Assembly (NCBI RefSeq): GCF_000507245.1
Contig: NC_023035.1
Span: 3,081,570-3,145,569, forward strand
Source of the DNA: Salinispira pacifica
GTDB lineage: Bacteria; Spirochaetota; Spirochaetia; DSM-27196; Salinispiraceae
Direction: 5' to 3'
DNA length: 64,000 nucleotides
Below the pieces are notes generated by a model that saw only the letters and a list, made by a program, of their open reading frames with translations, was not told the DNA's origin and ran no database searches. Shown here one piece after another: positions 8,521 through 18,730 of this stretch. A program made the position numbers and the translations under genes. Position 1 is the stretch's first letter; every line of letters starts with the position of its first letter.

Positions 8521-9666
8521 TCAGGATCGCTCCTCCAGAGCCGTTACGTGCTTTCCCTCGGGTCCGGTGTAGATTGCTGTGGGGCGGTAAATCCGGTTAT
8601 CCTCCCGCTGCTCAAGAACATGAGCCAGCCAGCCGGCCACCCGCGAGGAGGCAAAAATGGGTGTGAACAGGCTTTTCGGAATGCCCAGAAGGTCGTACAC
8701 GGCACCGGAGAAGAAGTCCACGTTGGGATACACGTCCTTTCCCTTCTCCTTCATGTGAGCCCCCACAACCTCTTCAATTGTTTTCAGAATCTGGTATGAA
8801 CTGTCGTCTCCTTTCTCTTTGGAGAGGGTTTCAAGAAACTCTTCCATAATTACCGCACGGGGATCTTTGGCCCGGTACACCCTGTGTCCCATGCCCATAA
8901 TTTTCTGTTTCTCTTTCAGAGCATTTTCAACCCATGCCTTGGCATTATCCGGAGTGCCCACTTCATGCACCATATTCATGACCCGTTCGTTCGCTCCCCC
9001 GTGAAGGCTTCCATAGAGGGCTCCGATGGCTGCAGAAATGCTGCTGTAGCATGTTGATTTGGTGGATGCGACAACCCGGGCGGTAAATGTGGATGCGTTA
9101 AAATGATGTTCGGCATGAAGAATAAATGCCGCATCCATGATATCCCCGTCAAGTTTGGTGGGCTCCTCCCCTTTCAGCATATAGAGGAAGTTGGCTCCGA
9201 AACTCAGGTCTTTTCGGGGAGGCACGTAGTCTTTTCCGTTTTTTATCCGATGGAAAGCAGCCACCACCGTTGCCAGCTGGGTGACCTGGTGGAGGGTGCT
9301 GGTGCAGTGACAGTTCGGCCCGTGATGAATTTTGTGATCGATATAGGAACTGAGATATGCAATGCTGGATTGAAGAAGCTCCATGGGATGGGTATCCCGG
9401 GGGAAGCCCTTCACCATCTCAAGGATTTCCGGTTTGATGTCTCTTTGGGTTCTCACCCTCAGATGGAATCCCTCATACTCGGATTTGGTGGGAAGATCCC
9501 CGTACAGCAGCAGGTAAATCACTTCCTCGAAAGATGCCTTCCTGGCCAGCTCGGATATGGGATATCCGCGGTAATACAGTTCACCGGCCTGTCCGTCGAT
9601 CCGGCAGATGGCACTTTCCGCAGCAACAACACCTTCCAGCCCCTTTGAGTATTCAACTTTGGTCAT
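8521..9666 (-). CDS. gltA: Citrate synthase
   Basis: A 381-residue protein that condenses acetyl-CoA with oxaloacetate at the entry of the TCA cycle. The length matches the short type found in Gram-positives, archaea and many other bacteria. Catalytic landmarks are visible: the first histidine in SLHGGANERV, the second in GMGHRVYRAKDPR, and the catalytic Asp in VDFFSGAVYDLLGIP. 2-Methylcitrate synthase is a close relative, but clustering with suc and sdh genes and no prp genes favours citrate synthase. It is last in the sucC-to-gltA run, with GGAGG ahead of the ATG and a 69-nt gap after lpdA. Confidence 0.94.
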   Translation of the reverse strand: MTKVEYSKGLEGVVAAESAICRIDGQAGELYYRGYPISELARKASFEEVIYLLLYGDLPTKSEYEGFHLRVRTQRDIKPEILEMVKGFPRDTHPMELLQSSIAYLSSYIDHKIHHGPNCHCTSTLHQVTQLATVVAAFHRIKNGKDYVPPRKDLSFGANFLYMLKGEEPTKLDGDIMDAAFILHAEHHFNASTFTARVVASTKSTCYSSISAAIGALYGSLHGGANERVMNMVHEVGTPDNAKAWVENALKEKQKIMGMGHRVYRAKDPRAVIMEEFLETLSKEKGDDSSYQILKTIEEVVGAHMKEKGKDVYPNVDFFSGAVYDLLGIPKSLFTPIFASSRVAGWLAHVLEQREDNRIYRPTAIYTGPEGKHVTALEERS

Positions 9667-9735
9667 TCAAATCCTCCATATGTTTTTTTCAGTCTTCCAT
9701 CCGCCGGTTGGCCCCTGACGGAGGTTCAGTCCGCA

Positions 9736-11235
9736 TTAGCGCAGACTGTGAATGCTGCGCTTTTTCACCGCCAGCGCAGCTTCTTTCACGGCTTCCGGCA
9801 GCGTGGGATGGGCGTGTACAATTCTCGCAATATCCTCACTGCTGCCTTTCATTTCCATAATGCTTACAATTTCACTTATAAGATCGCTTGCCCAGGGGCT
9901 GAGTATCTGTGCTCCCAGCACCCGGTCGGTTTTCGCATCTGCCAGAATTTTTACAAATCCGCTTTCGCTTCCCATGGCAAGAGCCCGTCCGTTGGCCGGA
10001 ATGGGAAAAACGCCTTTTGCGTACTCCCGCCCCTCTTTTTTCAGCTCTTCCTCATTGGCACCCACCGTAGCGCCTTCGGGGTGGGTGTAGACCACACCGG
10101 GAATGACCCCGTAATCGAAATGGGCAGGAATACCCGCCATCCGTTCCACTGCGGTAACGCCGTCCTCTTCCGCTTTATGGGCAAGCATTGGGCCGTGGAT
10201 CAAATCCCCGATGGCGTACACTCCGGACACGCTGGTCTGATAATTCTCATCCACGGCAATTCTGCGGCTGTCGGAATCCAGCTCTATACCCGCATCCCGG
10301 ATTCCTGCGGTATCGAGAGCCGGCCTGCGTCCCACGGCGACAAGTACTTTTTCCGCTTTCAGCTCTCCGGGATCATTTTCCAGGGTCAGTTTCACTCCGG
10401 TTTTCAGATGTTTCGCCTTGGTGACTGAATTTTTCAGGATAAATTCAACCCCCAGTTTTTTCAGATCTCTCATCAGAGTCCTGGCAAGCTGACTGTCCCA
10501 GCCCGGAAGAATCTGGTCCATCATCTCGATAACCGTGACTTTGGAACCCAATGAAGCCCAGACAGAGGCCATTTCCAGTCCAATGGCTCCGGCACCGATA
10601 ATGGCCATGCTCTTGGGAACATCCGTGAGACTCAGTGCTCCGGTGGATGAAAGAATCTGTTTGCCGTCAAAGGGCATAAACGGGAGTTCAACCGGCACGC
10701 TTCCTGCAGCCAGAAGCACTCTGGATGCTTTAATCTGCTCTCTGGCCTTTCTCTTCTCTTCTCCGGAATCTTTTTCCGTGGAGTACTGGTTCAGTCCGCC
10801 GCTGCTCCGTTCCCATTGGCTGTTGTCATGGTCGAATATCTGAACAGTGTGCACGTTATTTTCATCCGGAGCACCCAATACCCCCCGGCCTTCAATCTTT
10901 GTGATTTTATTTCCTTTAATAAGCGAATCAACTCCGCCGGTGAGTTTCTTTACCACGGCCTGCTTTCGGGCAGTCATTTTCTCCAGATCGAGAGTCAGGG
11001 CTTTGGCCTGAATTCCATGTTCCGGCAGAATATGTTCCAGCTCATGGTAGCGCCCGCTGGAATCGAGCATGGCTTTGGAAGGAATGCAGCCCACATTGAG
11101 GCAGGTGCCGCCGGGGCTTTCCATCTGCTCGATTATCACAACTTTCATATCCAGCTGAGCCGCCCGGATGGCAGCAACATAGCCGCCGGGTCCCGCCCCT
11201 ATCACCGCCAGATCAAACACATTTTCATCGCTCAT
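9736..11235 (-). CDS. lpdA: Dihydrolipoamide dehydrogenase (E3)
   Basis: A 499-residue flavoprotein that reoxidises the dihydrolipoyl arm of E2 and passes electrons to NAD. It has the N-terminal FAD motif GAGPGG, the redox disulfide GGTCLNVGCIPSK (C45, C50), an NAD-binding GAGAIGLE segment, and the C-terminal catalytic HAHPTLPEA. It is longer than typical E3 (about 465-475). A polar, charged insertion of roughly 30 residues (about 135-168) sits just before the LLAAGS strand. Being next to sucB and sucA it is presumably the dedicated E3 of 2-oxoglutarate dehydrogenase. GGAGAG precedes the start. Confidence 0.95.
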   Translation of the reverse strand: MSDENVFDLAVIGAGPGGYVAAIRAAQLDMKVVIIEQMESPGGTCLNVGCIPSKAMLDSSGRYHELEHILPEHGIQAKALTLDLEKMTARKQAVVKKLTGGVDSLIKGNKITKIEGRGVLGAPDENNVHTVQIFDHDNSQWERSSGGLNQYSTEKDSGEEKRKAREQIKASRVLLAAGSVPVELPFMPFDGKQILSSTGALSLTDVPKSMAIIGAGAIGLEMASVWASLGSKVTVIEMMDQILPGWDSQLARTLMRDLKKLGVEFILKNSVTKAKHLKTGVKLTLENDPGELKAEKVLVAVGRRPALDTAGIRDAGIELDSDSRRIAVDENYQTSVSGVYAIGDLIHGPMLAHKAEEDGVTAVERMAGIPAHFDYGVIPGVVYTHPEGATVGANEEELKKEGREYAKGVFPIPANGRALAMGSESGFVKILADAKTDRVLGAQILSPWASDLISEIVSIMEMKGSSEDIARIVHAHPTLPEAVKEAALAVKKRSIHSLR

Positions 11236-11302
11236 ATCGGTCTCTCCATTATCACGTTTGCCGGAAACATCACTTCACCGGAAATCACATATCAACAAAA
11301 AC

Positions 11303-12709
11303 CTAGACGTCCAGCAGCAGACTGTTTGGATCTTCCACCGCTTCCTTGATGGTTTTCAGAAACCCGATGGCCTCCCTTCCGTCCAGAATCCGGTGATCAT
11401 AGGTCAGAGCCAGATACATCATGGGCCGGATCACAATTTCCCCGTTCCGGACTACCGGGCGCTGCTGAATGGTATGCATGCCCAGAACTGCCGTCTGCGG
11501 GGGATTGGGGATGGGAGTTGAAAGCATGGAACCGAACACCCCTCCGTTGGAAATGGTGAACGTTCCCCCCATCAGTTCGTCGGGCATGATCTTCTTCTTT
11601 TGCGCCCGCTGGATAAAATCCAGGATGATGGTTTCGATTTCCGCAAATCCCTTGGACTCACAGTCCCTCACCACCGGAGTCATCAGCCCCCGGTCTGATG
11701 AAAGGGCAACGCCGATATCAAAAAATTTGTTGTAAATGATATCCGTGCCGTCCACAAAGGCATTTACCTGGGGATACTCCTTCAGGGCTTTTACCGCAGC
11801 CTTCAGGAAAAAGCTCATGAATCCCAGACGCACACCGTGCTTTTTCTCAAAGCTTTCCTTGTACTCTTTTCTGATATCCATGACGGCTTTCATATCCACT
11901 TCGTTGAAGGTTGTAAGATGGGCCGCAGTCTGTTTACTCTCCACCAGACGTTCCGAGATACGTTTGCGCAGATTGGTCATGGGAACCCGTTCCTGACGGT
12001 CGGGATCAATATCCCCGTGCAGGGCTGCCCCGCCGGAAGCCGGGGACCTGGAACCGGAACCGCCGGAACCCGCGCCCTGCTTAACATAGCGCTGAACATC
12101 CTCTTTCAACAGGCGGTGCTCCGGCCCGCTACCGGGAATGTCCGACGGATCAAGGTCCAGTTCCTCAACAAGTCTGCGAACGGCGGGAGAAAGATCATCC
12201 AGGCTTCGCTTCTTCTTTGCCGGTCCCTGCTGCTGCCCGGAACCGGTCTGCTGCCTTCCGGCTGGGGATTTTTCAGGTGTCCCTTGTTTTTCAGGGGTGT
12301 TTTTCTGTGCAGCGGCGGGTTCCTTAGTCGGGGAGCCTGCCGTATCTTCGGCGGTTTTTGCACCTGATTTTTCTTTGCCGCCGCTTTTTGCACCGGATTT
12401 TGCACCGGATTGTGATTTTGATTCGGATTCTTCATTCCCCCGGGCCGTATCGCCGGAAGACTGTGCCGGAGCGGAGGCGTTCTCATCTATGCGACCCACG
12501 GCTGCGCCCACTTCGACTTCATCGCCCTCCCGGGCATCAATATGAAGAACTCCTGATGCGGTGGCGGGAACTTCCATTGTGGCCTTGTCGGTTTCCAGTT
12601 CAAAAAGGTTATCACCCTCTTCAACCGCATCGCCGTCCTTTTTCAGCCACGCAGCGATAATGCCCGAACTCACCGATTCACCCACATTGGGAACAACAAT
12701 TTCAATCAT
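11303..12709 (-). CDS. sucB: 2-Oxoglutarate dehydrogenase E2, dihydrolipoamide succinyltransferase
   Basis: A 468-residue protein. One lipoyl domain (1-78) has the modified lysine K42 in ETDKATME. A long flexible Ala/Lys/Ser/Pro/Gln-rich linker follows (about 80-165), then a small E1/E3-binding domain ([20 protein letters not shown]) and the acyltransferase domain with active-site DHRILDG near the C-terminus. It transfers succinyl from E1 to CoA. The position directly after sucA, rather than a pyruvate dehydrogenase E1, supports succinyltransferase over acetyltransferase. The linker contains short KSGAKSG-type repeats. AGGAG precedes the ATG. Confidence 0.94.
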   Translation of the reverse strand: MIEIVVPNVGESVSSGIIAAWLKKDGDAVEEGDNLFELETDKATMEVPATASGVLHIDAREGDEVEVGAAVGRIDENASAPAQSSGDTARGNEESESKSQSGAKSGAKSGGKEKSGAKTAEDTAGSPTKEPAAAQKNTPEKQGTPEKSPAGRQQTGSGQQQGPAKKKRSLDDLSPAVRRLVEELDLDPSDIPGSGPEHRLLKEDVQRYVKQGAGSGGSGSRSPASGGAALHGDIDPDRQERVPMTNLRKRISERLVESKQTAAHLTTFNEVDMKAVMDIRKEYKESFEKKHGVRLGFMSFFLKAAVKALKEYPQVNAFVDGTDIIYNKFFDIGVALSSDRGLMTPVVRDCESKGFAEIETIILDFIQRAQKKKIMPDELMGGTFTISNGGVFGSMLSTPIPNPPQTAVLGMHTIQQRPVVRNGEIVIRPMMYLALTYDHRILDGREAIGFLKTIKEAVEDPNSLLLDV

Positions 12710-12801
12710 GCAATCAACTCCTGGGTCTGTTTCGCTTCAAATGCACCTTTCATATATTCAATACAGCGGCCTGCCAACCATGGCGCCCTACACACTCTCA
12801 C

Positions 12802-15705
12802 TCACGAAAATGCGGCTTCCATAATATCCGCCAATTCCTGAGCATGCTGTTTATGGCTTCCGGTTGCCGGACTTGGTGAGGCCTTCCGCCCCACATACTC
12901 AAGCCGGCGACCTTCAGGCATGAACCGCTCCTGTCTGTAGTGAACGAACTGCCATGCTCCGCGGTTTTCCGTTTCCTCCTGGACCCAGAGGAAGCGTTCA
13001 GCCTTGGAATAGGATGATATCACTTCGCTCAATCGCTCAGCCGGGAAAGGATAGGGCTGTTCCAGCCGGATAATTGCCGTATCTTCCGCTTCCCGCTCTT
13101 CCTTTTGGGCGATCAGGTCGTAGTACACCTTGCCGCTGCAGAGAATGAGCCTGCGGACCTTCTTTGCATCCGCCCGGTCGTCGATGACGGTCTGGAAATG
13201 GCCGTTTTCCAGCTCGGCAACCGAACTGGCGCAGTCCTTGGAGCGGAGCAGACTTTTGGGACTCATGATAATCAGGGGCTTGCGGTAATCCTGCTTCATC
13301 TGCCTGCGCAATACATGGAAATACTGGGCGGGAGTGGTTGCGTTCACCACCTGCAGATTCTGATCCGCACAGAGACTGAGGAACCGTTCATAAAATGCAC
13401 TGGAATGTTCGGGCCCCTGACCTTCATATCCGTGGGGGAGAAGCATCACCAGTCCCGATGAGCGGAACCACTTGGTTTCCGCCGCGGCGATAAACTGATC
13501 GATAATCACCTGGGCTCCGTTCACAAAGTCTCCGAACTGTCCTTCCCAGAGGATCAGATCGTTGGGCATGGCAAGGCTGTATCCGTAATCAAAACCCAAA
13601 ACTGCAAATTCGCTGAGGGGGCTGTCATATACCGAAAACCAGCCCTGATTATCTTCCATGAACCGCAGCGGAACATAGGATTTCGGCTCTGAACTCTCCA
13701 CATCCCACCACACAGCATGTCGCTGGGAGAAGGTACCCCGTCGGCAATCCTCTCCGCTGAGCCGGATGGAGTGGCCTTCCAACAGAAGAGACCCGAAGGC
13801 AAGACTCTCGGCGAACGCCCAGTCTATGCCGTCATCCTCGAAATACTGTTTTCTGCGCCCCTTGGTAAACCGTTCAAGCTTGGGATGTACATGGAAATTG
13901 TCCGGAAGGGTGACCAGCACTTCGGCGATTTTATCCAGCGTCTTGCGTTCCACACCGGTGGGAACCGGCTCATGGCTGTACGTGCGCCGGAAATCCTTCC
14001 AAACTGCACCCTGGTAGGCGTCATCCATGCTGGGCTCGAAGCCTTCACGGGCCTCATTCAGATGGGTTTTCAATTCCCCCACATACCGCTTGCTGTACTC
14101 TTTCTGATCAGTCAGTTTCCACACGCCTTGGTCGTCAAGGGTATCAGCATAGAGCTCACGTGCGGTTTTGTGCTTTTTAATCTGGTTGTACATCTTGGGA
14201 TGGCTGAAACTGGGTTCGTCGGCCTCGTTATGCCCCAGGCGGCGATAGCAGATAATATCCACAATCACGTCCTGGCCGAATTTCTGACGGAATTTCAGCG
14301 CAAGATCCATGGCCCACACCACCCCTTCGGGGTCATCGCTGTTTGCATGAAACACGGGGATGGAAATGGATTTGGCAATATCCGTGGCAAAAAACGTGGA
14401 ACGGCTGTCACGGCTTGCGGTGGTGAACCCGATCTGATTATTCACGATAATATGGATAGTCCCGCCGGTCTTATACCCCTTCAGCTGGGACAAATTCAGG
14501 GTTTCAGCAACCACACCCTGCCCGGAAAATGCAGAATCACCGTGAATGAGAACAGGTATCACCTTTTTCCGGTGCCGATCCTTTCTCCTGCGCTGAACTC
14601 CCCGGGTTTTCCCTTCAACCACCGGGTTCACCGCTTCCAGATGGCTGGGATTTGCAACCAGCCCGATGTGCAGGGATTCATCCCGGCCTTCCGGCCGGTA
14701 ATCGGTGGAAAACCCCAGGTGATATTTCACATCCCCGCTGCCCCCGTAGGTATGGGGAACATAATTATCAACAAAACGGGCGAAAATATCCTTGGCAGGC
14801 TTTCCCATGGCATTCACGAATACATTCAGGCGGCCACGATGGGCCATACCCAGCACGGTTTCCTCCACTCCGTATTCTAGCATATGATCAAACAGATAAT
14901 GCAGGGCAGGAATAAGCACTTCCCCCCCTTCAAGAGAGAAGCGTTTCTGCCCGATAAAATTCGAGTGGATGAAGCGTTCAAACTCTTCGGCCCTGATCAG
15001 ATCCCGCTGAAACCGGACCTGTTCATCAGGCCCCCAGGGTGACCGGGCCTTTTCCCCTTCCAGCCGCTTCAACAGCCAGTTGCGTACCGCCTTATTCTGT
15101 ATGTGGAGAATCTCGGATCCCACGGTACCGCAGTAAATTCTGCGCATCCGTTCAACAATTTCCCTGAGAGTCAGGCTCTCTTCGGGCATGAAGCGTCCGG
15201 TGAGAAAGGTGGTATCAAGATCTTCCTCAGACAACCCGAACTCCTCAAGGGTGAGAGTCTCGTAGGTGCCCTCGATGGAAAACATCATGTACCACAGGTC
15301 CGGTGTGATATATCCTTTCAGGGGATTGAGTTCCGCGTAGAGATAGCCGATATCCCGGTAAGCCCAGATCATGGCGTTTACCCGGGACTGTTTGTATGCC
15401 TGGCTGTCCCGGCTGACGGGAAGAGGGGTTTTCATTCCCGAGCTGGTCAGCCCCCGGGCACCGGTATCCGGATTCTCGGGATTCAGAATTGCCGGCTCCC
15501 CGGAACCGGCCACAGGTCCGCTGTTCCGGTTCTCCCGGGGATCGGTAAATCCCTCTCCTTCCAGCGCCGCATCCAGCTGACCGTTGTGCAGACGCTGAAA
15601 ATATCCCTTCCAGTGCTCATCCACTGAATCGGGATCTTTCTGCCATTCACGATACAGCTCATCGATAAAATCCGCGTCGCTCAGATGTAGATAATTTCCT
15701 ATCAT
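12802..15705 (-). CDS. sucA: 2-Oxoglutarate dehydrogenase E1 (thiamine-diphosphate dependent)
   Basis: About 967 residues, the normal OdhA/SucA size. The N-terminus ([20 protein letters not shown]) is the E2-recognition helix common to the family. Active-site blocks include [26 protein letters not shown] and [11 protein letters not shown], plus the [13 protein letters not shown] motif around the ThDP/Mg site. It decarboxylates 2-oxoglutarate and passes succinyl to SucB. I start it at the ATG at 15703-15705, preceded by GGGATGG; 19 open codons upstream (MPGRYPV...) do not resemble the family. It lies in the sucC-D-A-B-lpdA-gltA block. Confidence 0.95.
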   Translation of the reverse strand: MIGNYLHLSDADFIDELYREWQKDPDSVDEHWKGYFQRLHNGQLDAALEGEGFTDPRENRNSGPVAGSGEPAILNPENPDTGARGLTSSGMKTPLPVSRDSQAYKQSRVNAMIWAYRDIGYLYAELNPLKGYITPDLWYMMFSIEGTYETLTLEEFGLSEEDLDTTFLTGRFMPEESLTLREIVERMRRIYCGTVGSEILHIQNKAVRNWLLKRLEGEKARSPWGPDEQVRFQRDLIRAEEFERFIHSNFIGQKRFSLEGGEVLIPALHYLFDHMLEYGVEETVLGMAHRGRLNVFVNAMGKPAKDIFARFVDNYVPHTYGGSGDVKYHLGFSTDYRPEGRDESLHIGLVANPSHLEAVNPVVEGKTRGVQRRRKDRHRKKVIPVLIHGDSAFSGQGVVAETLNLSQLKGYKTGGTIHIIVNNQIGFTTASRDSRSTFFATDIAKSISIPVFHANSDDPEGVVWAMDLALKFRQKFGQDVIVDIICYRRLGHNEADEPSFSHPKMYNQIKKHKTARELYADTLDDQGVWKLTDQKEYSKRYVGELKTHLNEAREGFEPSMDDAYQGAVWKDFRRTYSHEPVPTGVERKTLDKIAEVLVTLPDNFHVHPKLERFTKGRRKQYFEDDGIDWAFAESLAFGSLLLEGHSIRLSGEDCRRGTFSQRHAVWWDVESSEPKSYVPLRFMEDNQGWFSVYDSPLSEFAVLGFDYGYSLAMPNDLILWEGQFGDFVNGAQVIIDQFIAAAETKWFRSSGLVMLLPHGYEGQGPEHSSAFYERFLSLCADQNLQVVNATTPAQYFHVLRRQMKQDYRKPLIIMSPKSLLRSKDCASSVAELENGHFQTVIDDRADAKKVRRLILCSGKVYYDLIAQKEEREAEDTAIIRLEQPYPFPAERLSEVISSYSKAERFLWVQEETENRGAWQFVHYRQERFMPEGRRLEYVGRKASPSPATGSHKQHAQELADIMEAAFS

Positions 15706-15802
15706 ACTGCCATCCCTGTATGTGGAGCGCAACAGCCGGCACACCGGATACCTGCCGGGCACCGGCCTCTGTCACATCCGTTTCCGGCGGCTGTCCGCCG
15801 CT

Positions 15803-16672
15803 TCAGGCCAGTTTTTCCTTCAAAATTCCGGGAATCTCACTGGGGGTGTTCGCAACCTTTACTCCCGCATCTTCAAGGGCTTTCACCTTGGCATCGGGAG
15901 TTCCTTTGCCACCGGAAATAATTGCCCCTGCGTGTCCCATCCGCTTTCCCGGAGGGGCGGTGCGTCCGGATATAAATCCCGCCACAGGTTTTTTCATGTT
16001 ATCTTTAATGAAATCCGCAGCTGCTTCTTCGTCTTCACCGCCGATTTCTCCGATCATCACCACCGCATCGGTGTCCGGGTCTTCGTTAAAAAGCTTGAGA
16101 AGATCAATAAAACTGGAACCCACAATGGGGTCGCCGCCGATGCCCACGCAGGTTGACTGCCCCATACCGTTGGTGGTGAGGGCATGGACCACTTCATAGG
16201 TGAGGGTTCCGCTGCGGCTGATCACCCCGATCCGGCCTTCCTTGTGAATTTTCAGGGGCATGATTCCGATCTTGGATTTACCCGGACTGATCACCCCCGG
16301 ACAGTTGGGACCGATGAGAGTGAGCCCCTTCTCTTTCACGTAATGATAGGTATCCAGCATTTCGTTCACCGGCACCCCTTCGGTAATGCAGATAATCAGG
16401 GGAATGCCGTTATCTGCAGCTTCCCTCACCGCCGCATTTGCAAACTTCGGGGGAACAAAGATCACCGTTGCGTCGATCTTTTGGGCTGCCTTGGCATCGG
16501 CCACGCTGTTGTACACCGGAACTCCGTCCATCTCCTGACCGCCCTTGCCGGGGGTAACCCCTGCTACGATATTGGTGCCGTCTTTCAGCATGGTGCGGGC
16601 ATGGAAGCTTCCGTCCCTTCCGGTGATGCCCTGTACCAGTACATTCGTTTTTTCATTTATCAGTATGCTCAT
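15803..16672 (-). CDS. sucD: Succinyl-CoA synthetase alpha subunit
   Basis: A 289-residue protein of standard length. It has the CoA-binding N-terminal domain with [12 protein letters not shown], the IGPNCPGVI block, and the C-terminal catalytic histidine in [13 protein letters not shown], which is phosphorylated in turnover. With SucC it converts succinyl-CoA to succinate and makes ATP or GTP. It starts 30 nt after sucC and has GGAGG at the correct distance, so the two are surely co-translated. Confidence 0.96.
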   Translation of the reverse strand: MSILINEKTNVLVQGITGRDGSFHARTMLKDGTNIVAGVTPGKGGQEMDGVPVYNSVADAKAAQKIDATVIFVPPKFANAAVREAADNGIPLIICITEGVPVNEMLDTYHYVKEKGLTLIGPNCPGVISPGKSKIGIMPLKIHKEGRIGVISRSGTLTYEVVHALTTNGMGQSTCVGIGGDPIVGSSFIDLLKLFNEDPDTDAVVMIGEIGGEDEEAAADFIKDNMKKPVAGFISGRTAPPGKRMGHAGAIISGGKGTPDAKVKALEDAGVKVANTPSEIPGILKEKLA

Positions 16673-16702
16673 TGATATATTCCTCCATGGCTGAACGCCG
16701 GA

Positions 16703-17830
16703 TTATATGGCGGCCACCACACTCTTCACCGCTTCGTTAAGATCAGTTGATGCTTTGAGACCCGCATCCTGCAAAATCTTCCGGCCCTCTTCATCATTGG
16801 TTCCGATCAGCCTGATCACCAGGGGCACTTTGATATCCACCTCTTTCATCGCCATAAGAAGTCCATTGGCAATGTCGTCACAGCGGGTAATGCCGCCGAA
16901 AATATTGATCAGGATGGCGTCCACCTTGGGATTGTTCAGGATGATCTTGATGGCGCTTACCATCTTGTTGGGATTGGAGCTGCCTCCCACATCCAGAAAG
17001 TTCGCAGGTTCTCCCCCGAACAGCTTGATAATATCCATGGTTGCCATGGCCAGTCCGGCACCGTTCACAATACATCCGATATTCCCGTCCATGCTCACGA
17101 AGCTCAGCCCCGCAGCCTTGGCATCCAGCTCATCCTGGCTGTTTTCCTCGGGATTGCGCATCTCTTCGACATCTGCATGTTTGAACAGACCGTTATCGTC
17201 GAAGTTCACCTTGGCATCCAGGGCCATCAGTCTGCCGTCATCCACAATTGCAAAGGGATTGATCTCAACCAGGGTACAGTCCTTCTCCATATATATCTGA
17301 AACAGTTTTTCAACATGTTCCCCGGCCTGTTTTGCCAGATCGTCGGTTCCGAACACTTCCTTCAGCACAGGATTCAGTGCCTTCCAGTCGATTCCCCGGG
17401 AAGGATAAATGGGAAACTTCTTGATGGCGTCGGGGCGGTCAACCGCAAGCTGCTCTATTTCAACTCCCCCTTCCGCACTCATCATCAACACCAGATACTT
17501 GTTGAAGCGGTCCATGGTCAGACCCACGTAAAATTCTTTTTTAATATCCGATGCCGGAACAATCAGAACCTTTTCCACTTTCAGTCCTTTAATGTCCAGA
17601 CCCAGTATTTCCTTAGCCCGGGCCTCTGTCTCATCGGCGCTCTTTGCAACCTTCACACCGCCGGCTTTTCCCCGGCCGCCCACCAGAACCTGGGCTTTCA
17701 CCACAACGGTTCCCCCCAGCTTCTCATAGGCATCTCTGGCTTCCGCCGCAGTTGTGGCAAGATACTGGGGACCCACGTCTATGCCGTAGGATTGAAACAA
17801 TTCCTTTCCCTGATACTCATGTACGTTCAT
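16703..17830 (-). CDS. sucC: Succinyl-CoA synthetase beta subunit (ATP-grasp)
   Basis: A 375-residue protein, slightly shorter than the E. coli 388. It begins MNVHEYQGKELFQSYGI and has the ATP-grasp region VVVKAQVLVGGRGKAGG, the metal-binding EINPFAI and the C-terminal succinate/CoA loop FGGITRCDDIANG. It pairs with SucD. It heads the suc-gltA block, and an intrinsic terminator stands between it and sdhB. Transcription therefore either reads through partially from sdh or starts from an unseen promoter in the short gap. The ATG has GGAG upstream. Confidence 0.96.
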   Translation of the reverse strand: MNVHEYQGKELFQSYGIDVGPQYLATTAAEARDAYEKLGGTVVVKAQVLVGGRGKAGGVKVAKSADETEARAKEILGLDIKGLKVEKVLIVPASDIKKEFYVGLTMDRFNKYLVLMMSAEGGVEIEQLAVDRPDAIKKFPIYPSRGIDWKALNPVLKEVFGTDDLAKQAGEHVEKLFQIYMEKDCTLVEINPFAIVDDGRLMALDAKVNFDDNGLFKHADVEEMRNPEENSQDELDAKAAGLSFVSMDGNIGCIVNGAGLAMATMDIIKLFGGEPANFLDVGGSSNPNKMVSAIKIILNNPKVDAILINIFGGITRCDDIANGLLMAMKEVDIKVPLVIRLIGTNDEEGRKILQDAGLKASTDLNEAVKSVVAAI

Positions 17831-17852
17831 TCAGTTCTCCAAATTGTGTATT

Positions 17853-17889
17853 GAAAAGAGGGCTGCCTGAGTTGGGAATCAGACAGCCC
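17853..17889 (-). terminator. Intrinsic terminator between sdhB and sucC
   Basis: On the minus strand an 11-bp stem (17879-17889 pairing with 17860-17870, one G-U wobble) with an 8-nt loop is followed by TCTTTT. It lies directly after the sdhB stop and before the sucC ribosome site, so it can separate or attenuate sdh and suc expression. Confidence 0.75.
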
Positions 17890-17904
17890 CGTATTTCCAT
17901 GTAC

Positions 17905-18701
17905 TTAGTTAGATTTTTCCCTGGCGGCCTTTCGCGCCGCTTTCTGGGCGGCATCCTGTCCGTCATCGTTAATGCTTTCCCCCCGCTCTTTGCGGTAGGC
18001 TTTGATCTGCCGTTTGGTCTGATTGATCAGCTTGGTAATAGGTATTTCCCTGGGACAGACTTCGGTGCATTTGAAGTTGTTTTCACAGGGCCACACACCG
18101 TCGGGACTGTCCAGTACCGAAAGCCGCGGCTCAAGTCCCTTGTCTCTGCTGTCATTCACAAAGCGGGCCGCCTGCACAATGGCTGCCGGGCCGATAAAGT
18201 CGGGTTTTTTATCCAGTACCGGGCATGCCGAATAGCATGCCGAGCAGAGGATGCACTTGGTGGGATCGTCGAAGGCATCCCGTTCCTCCACGGTCTGGGG
18301 CTGCTCCGCTTCGCCCTGCAGATCATCCACGGCGGGAATAAAGAACGGCTTCACATCACGGTATTTTTTGAAAAAATCGGTCTGATCCACCATCAGATCC
18401 CGCTGTACCGCCTGGTGATTCAGGGGAATCAGCTTCACCACATCGCCGTCTCCGGAAGCAACATCCTGTACAAGGGTTTTGCAGGCAAGACCCTCTTTGC
18501 CGTTGATGATCATGGCATCCGAACCGCACACTCCGTGGGCACAGCTCCGACGAAAGCCCAGGGAACCGTCCTGATTCCGCTTTACATCGATAATGGCGTC
18601 CAGAACCCGGTCGGTTGGATTTACCTCCACATCATATTTTTGAAAGAAGGGGGCCGAATCCTGCCCGGATTAAAACGCTGTATTTCCAATGTTATTTTCA
18701 T
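17905..18701 (-). CDS. sdhB: Succinate dehydrogenase iron-sulfur subunit, frameshifted near its 5' end
   Basis: The body is a clear SdhB. It has the [2Fe-2S] region SCAHGVCGSDAM..LAC (with Asp in the third ligand place, as in E. coli SdhB), CILCSACYSACP for [4Fe-4S] and CENNFKCTEVCP for [3Fe-4S]. In the continuous frame the protein seems to begin only at MEVNPTDRV. An ATG at 18699-18701 with GGAGG upstream encodes MKITLEIQRFNP, the expected SdhB N-terminus. One missing base near 18663-18669 (the CCGGG run) then breaks the frame; restoring it gives G-QDSAPFFQKYDVEV. The repaired length is about 265 residues. Either a sequence error or a true frameshift; SdhA lies 29 nt upstream. Confidence 0.88.
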
Positions 18702-18730
18702 GCTCTGTATCCTCCGGTTTTTCTCTATTC

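Noticed and set aside
18490-18535. Loss of an iron-sulfur ligand in SdhB (GSDAM in place of GSCAM)
   Set aside because: Asp at this position also occurs in functional SdhB of E. coli, so it is not a defect.
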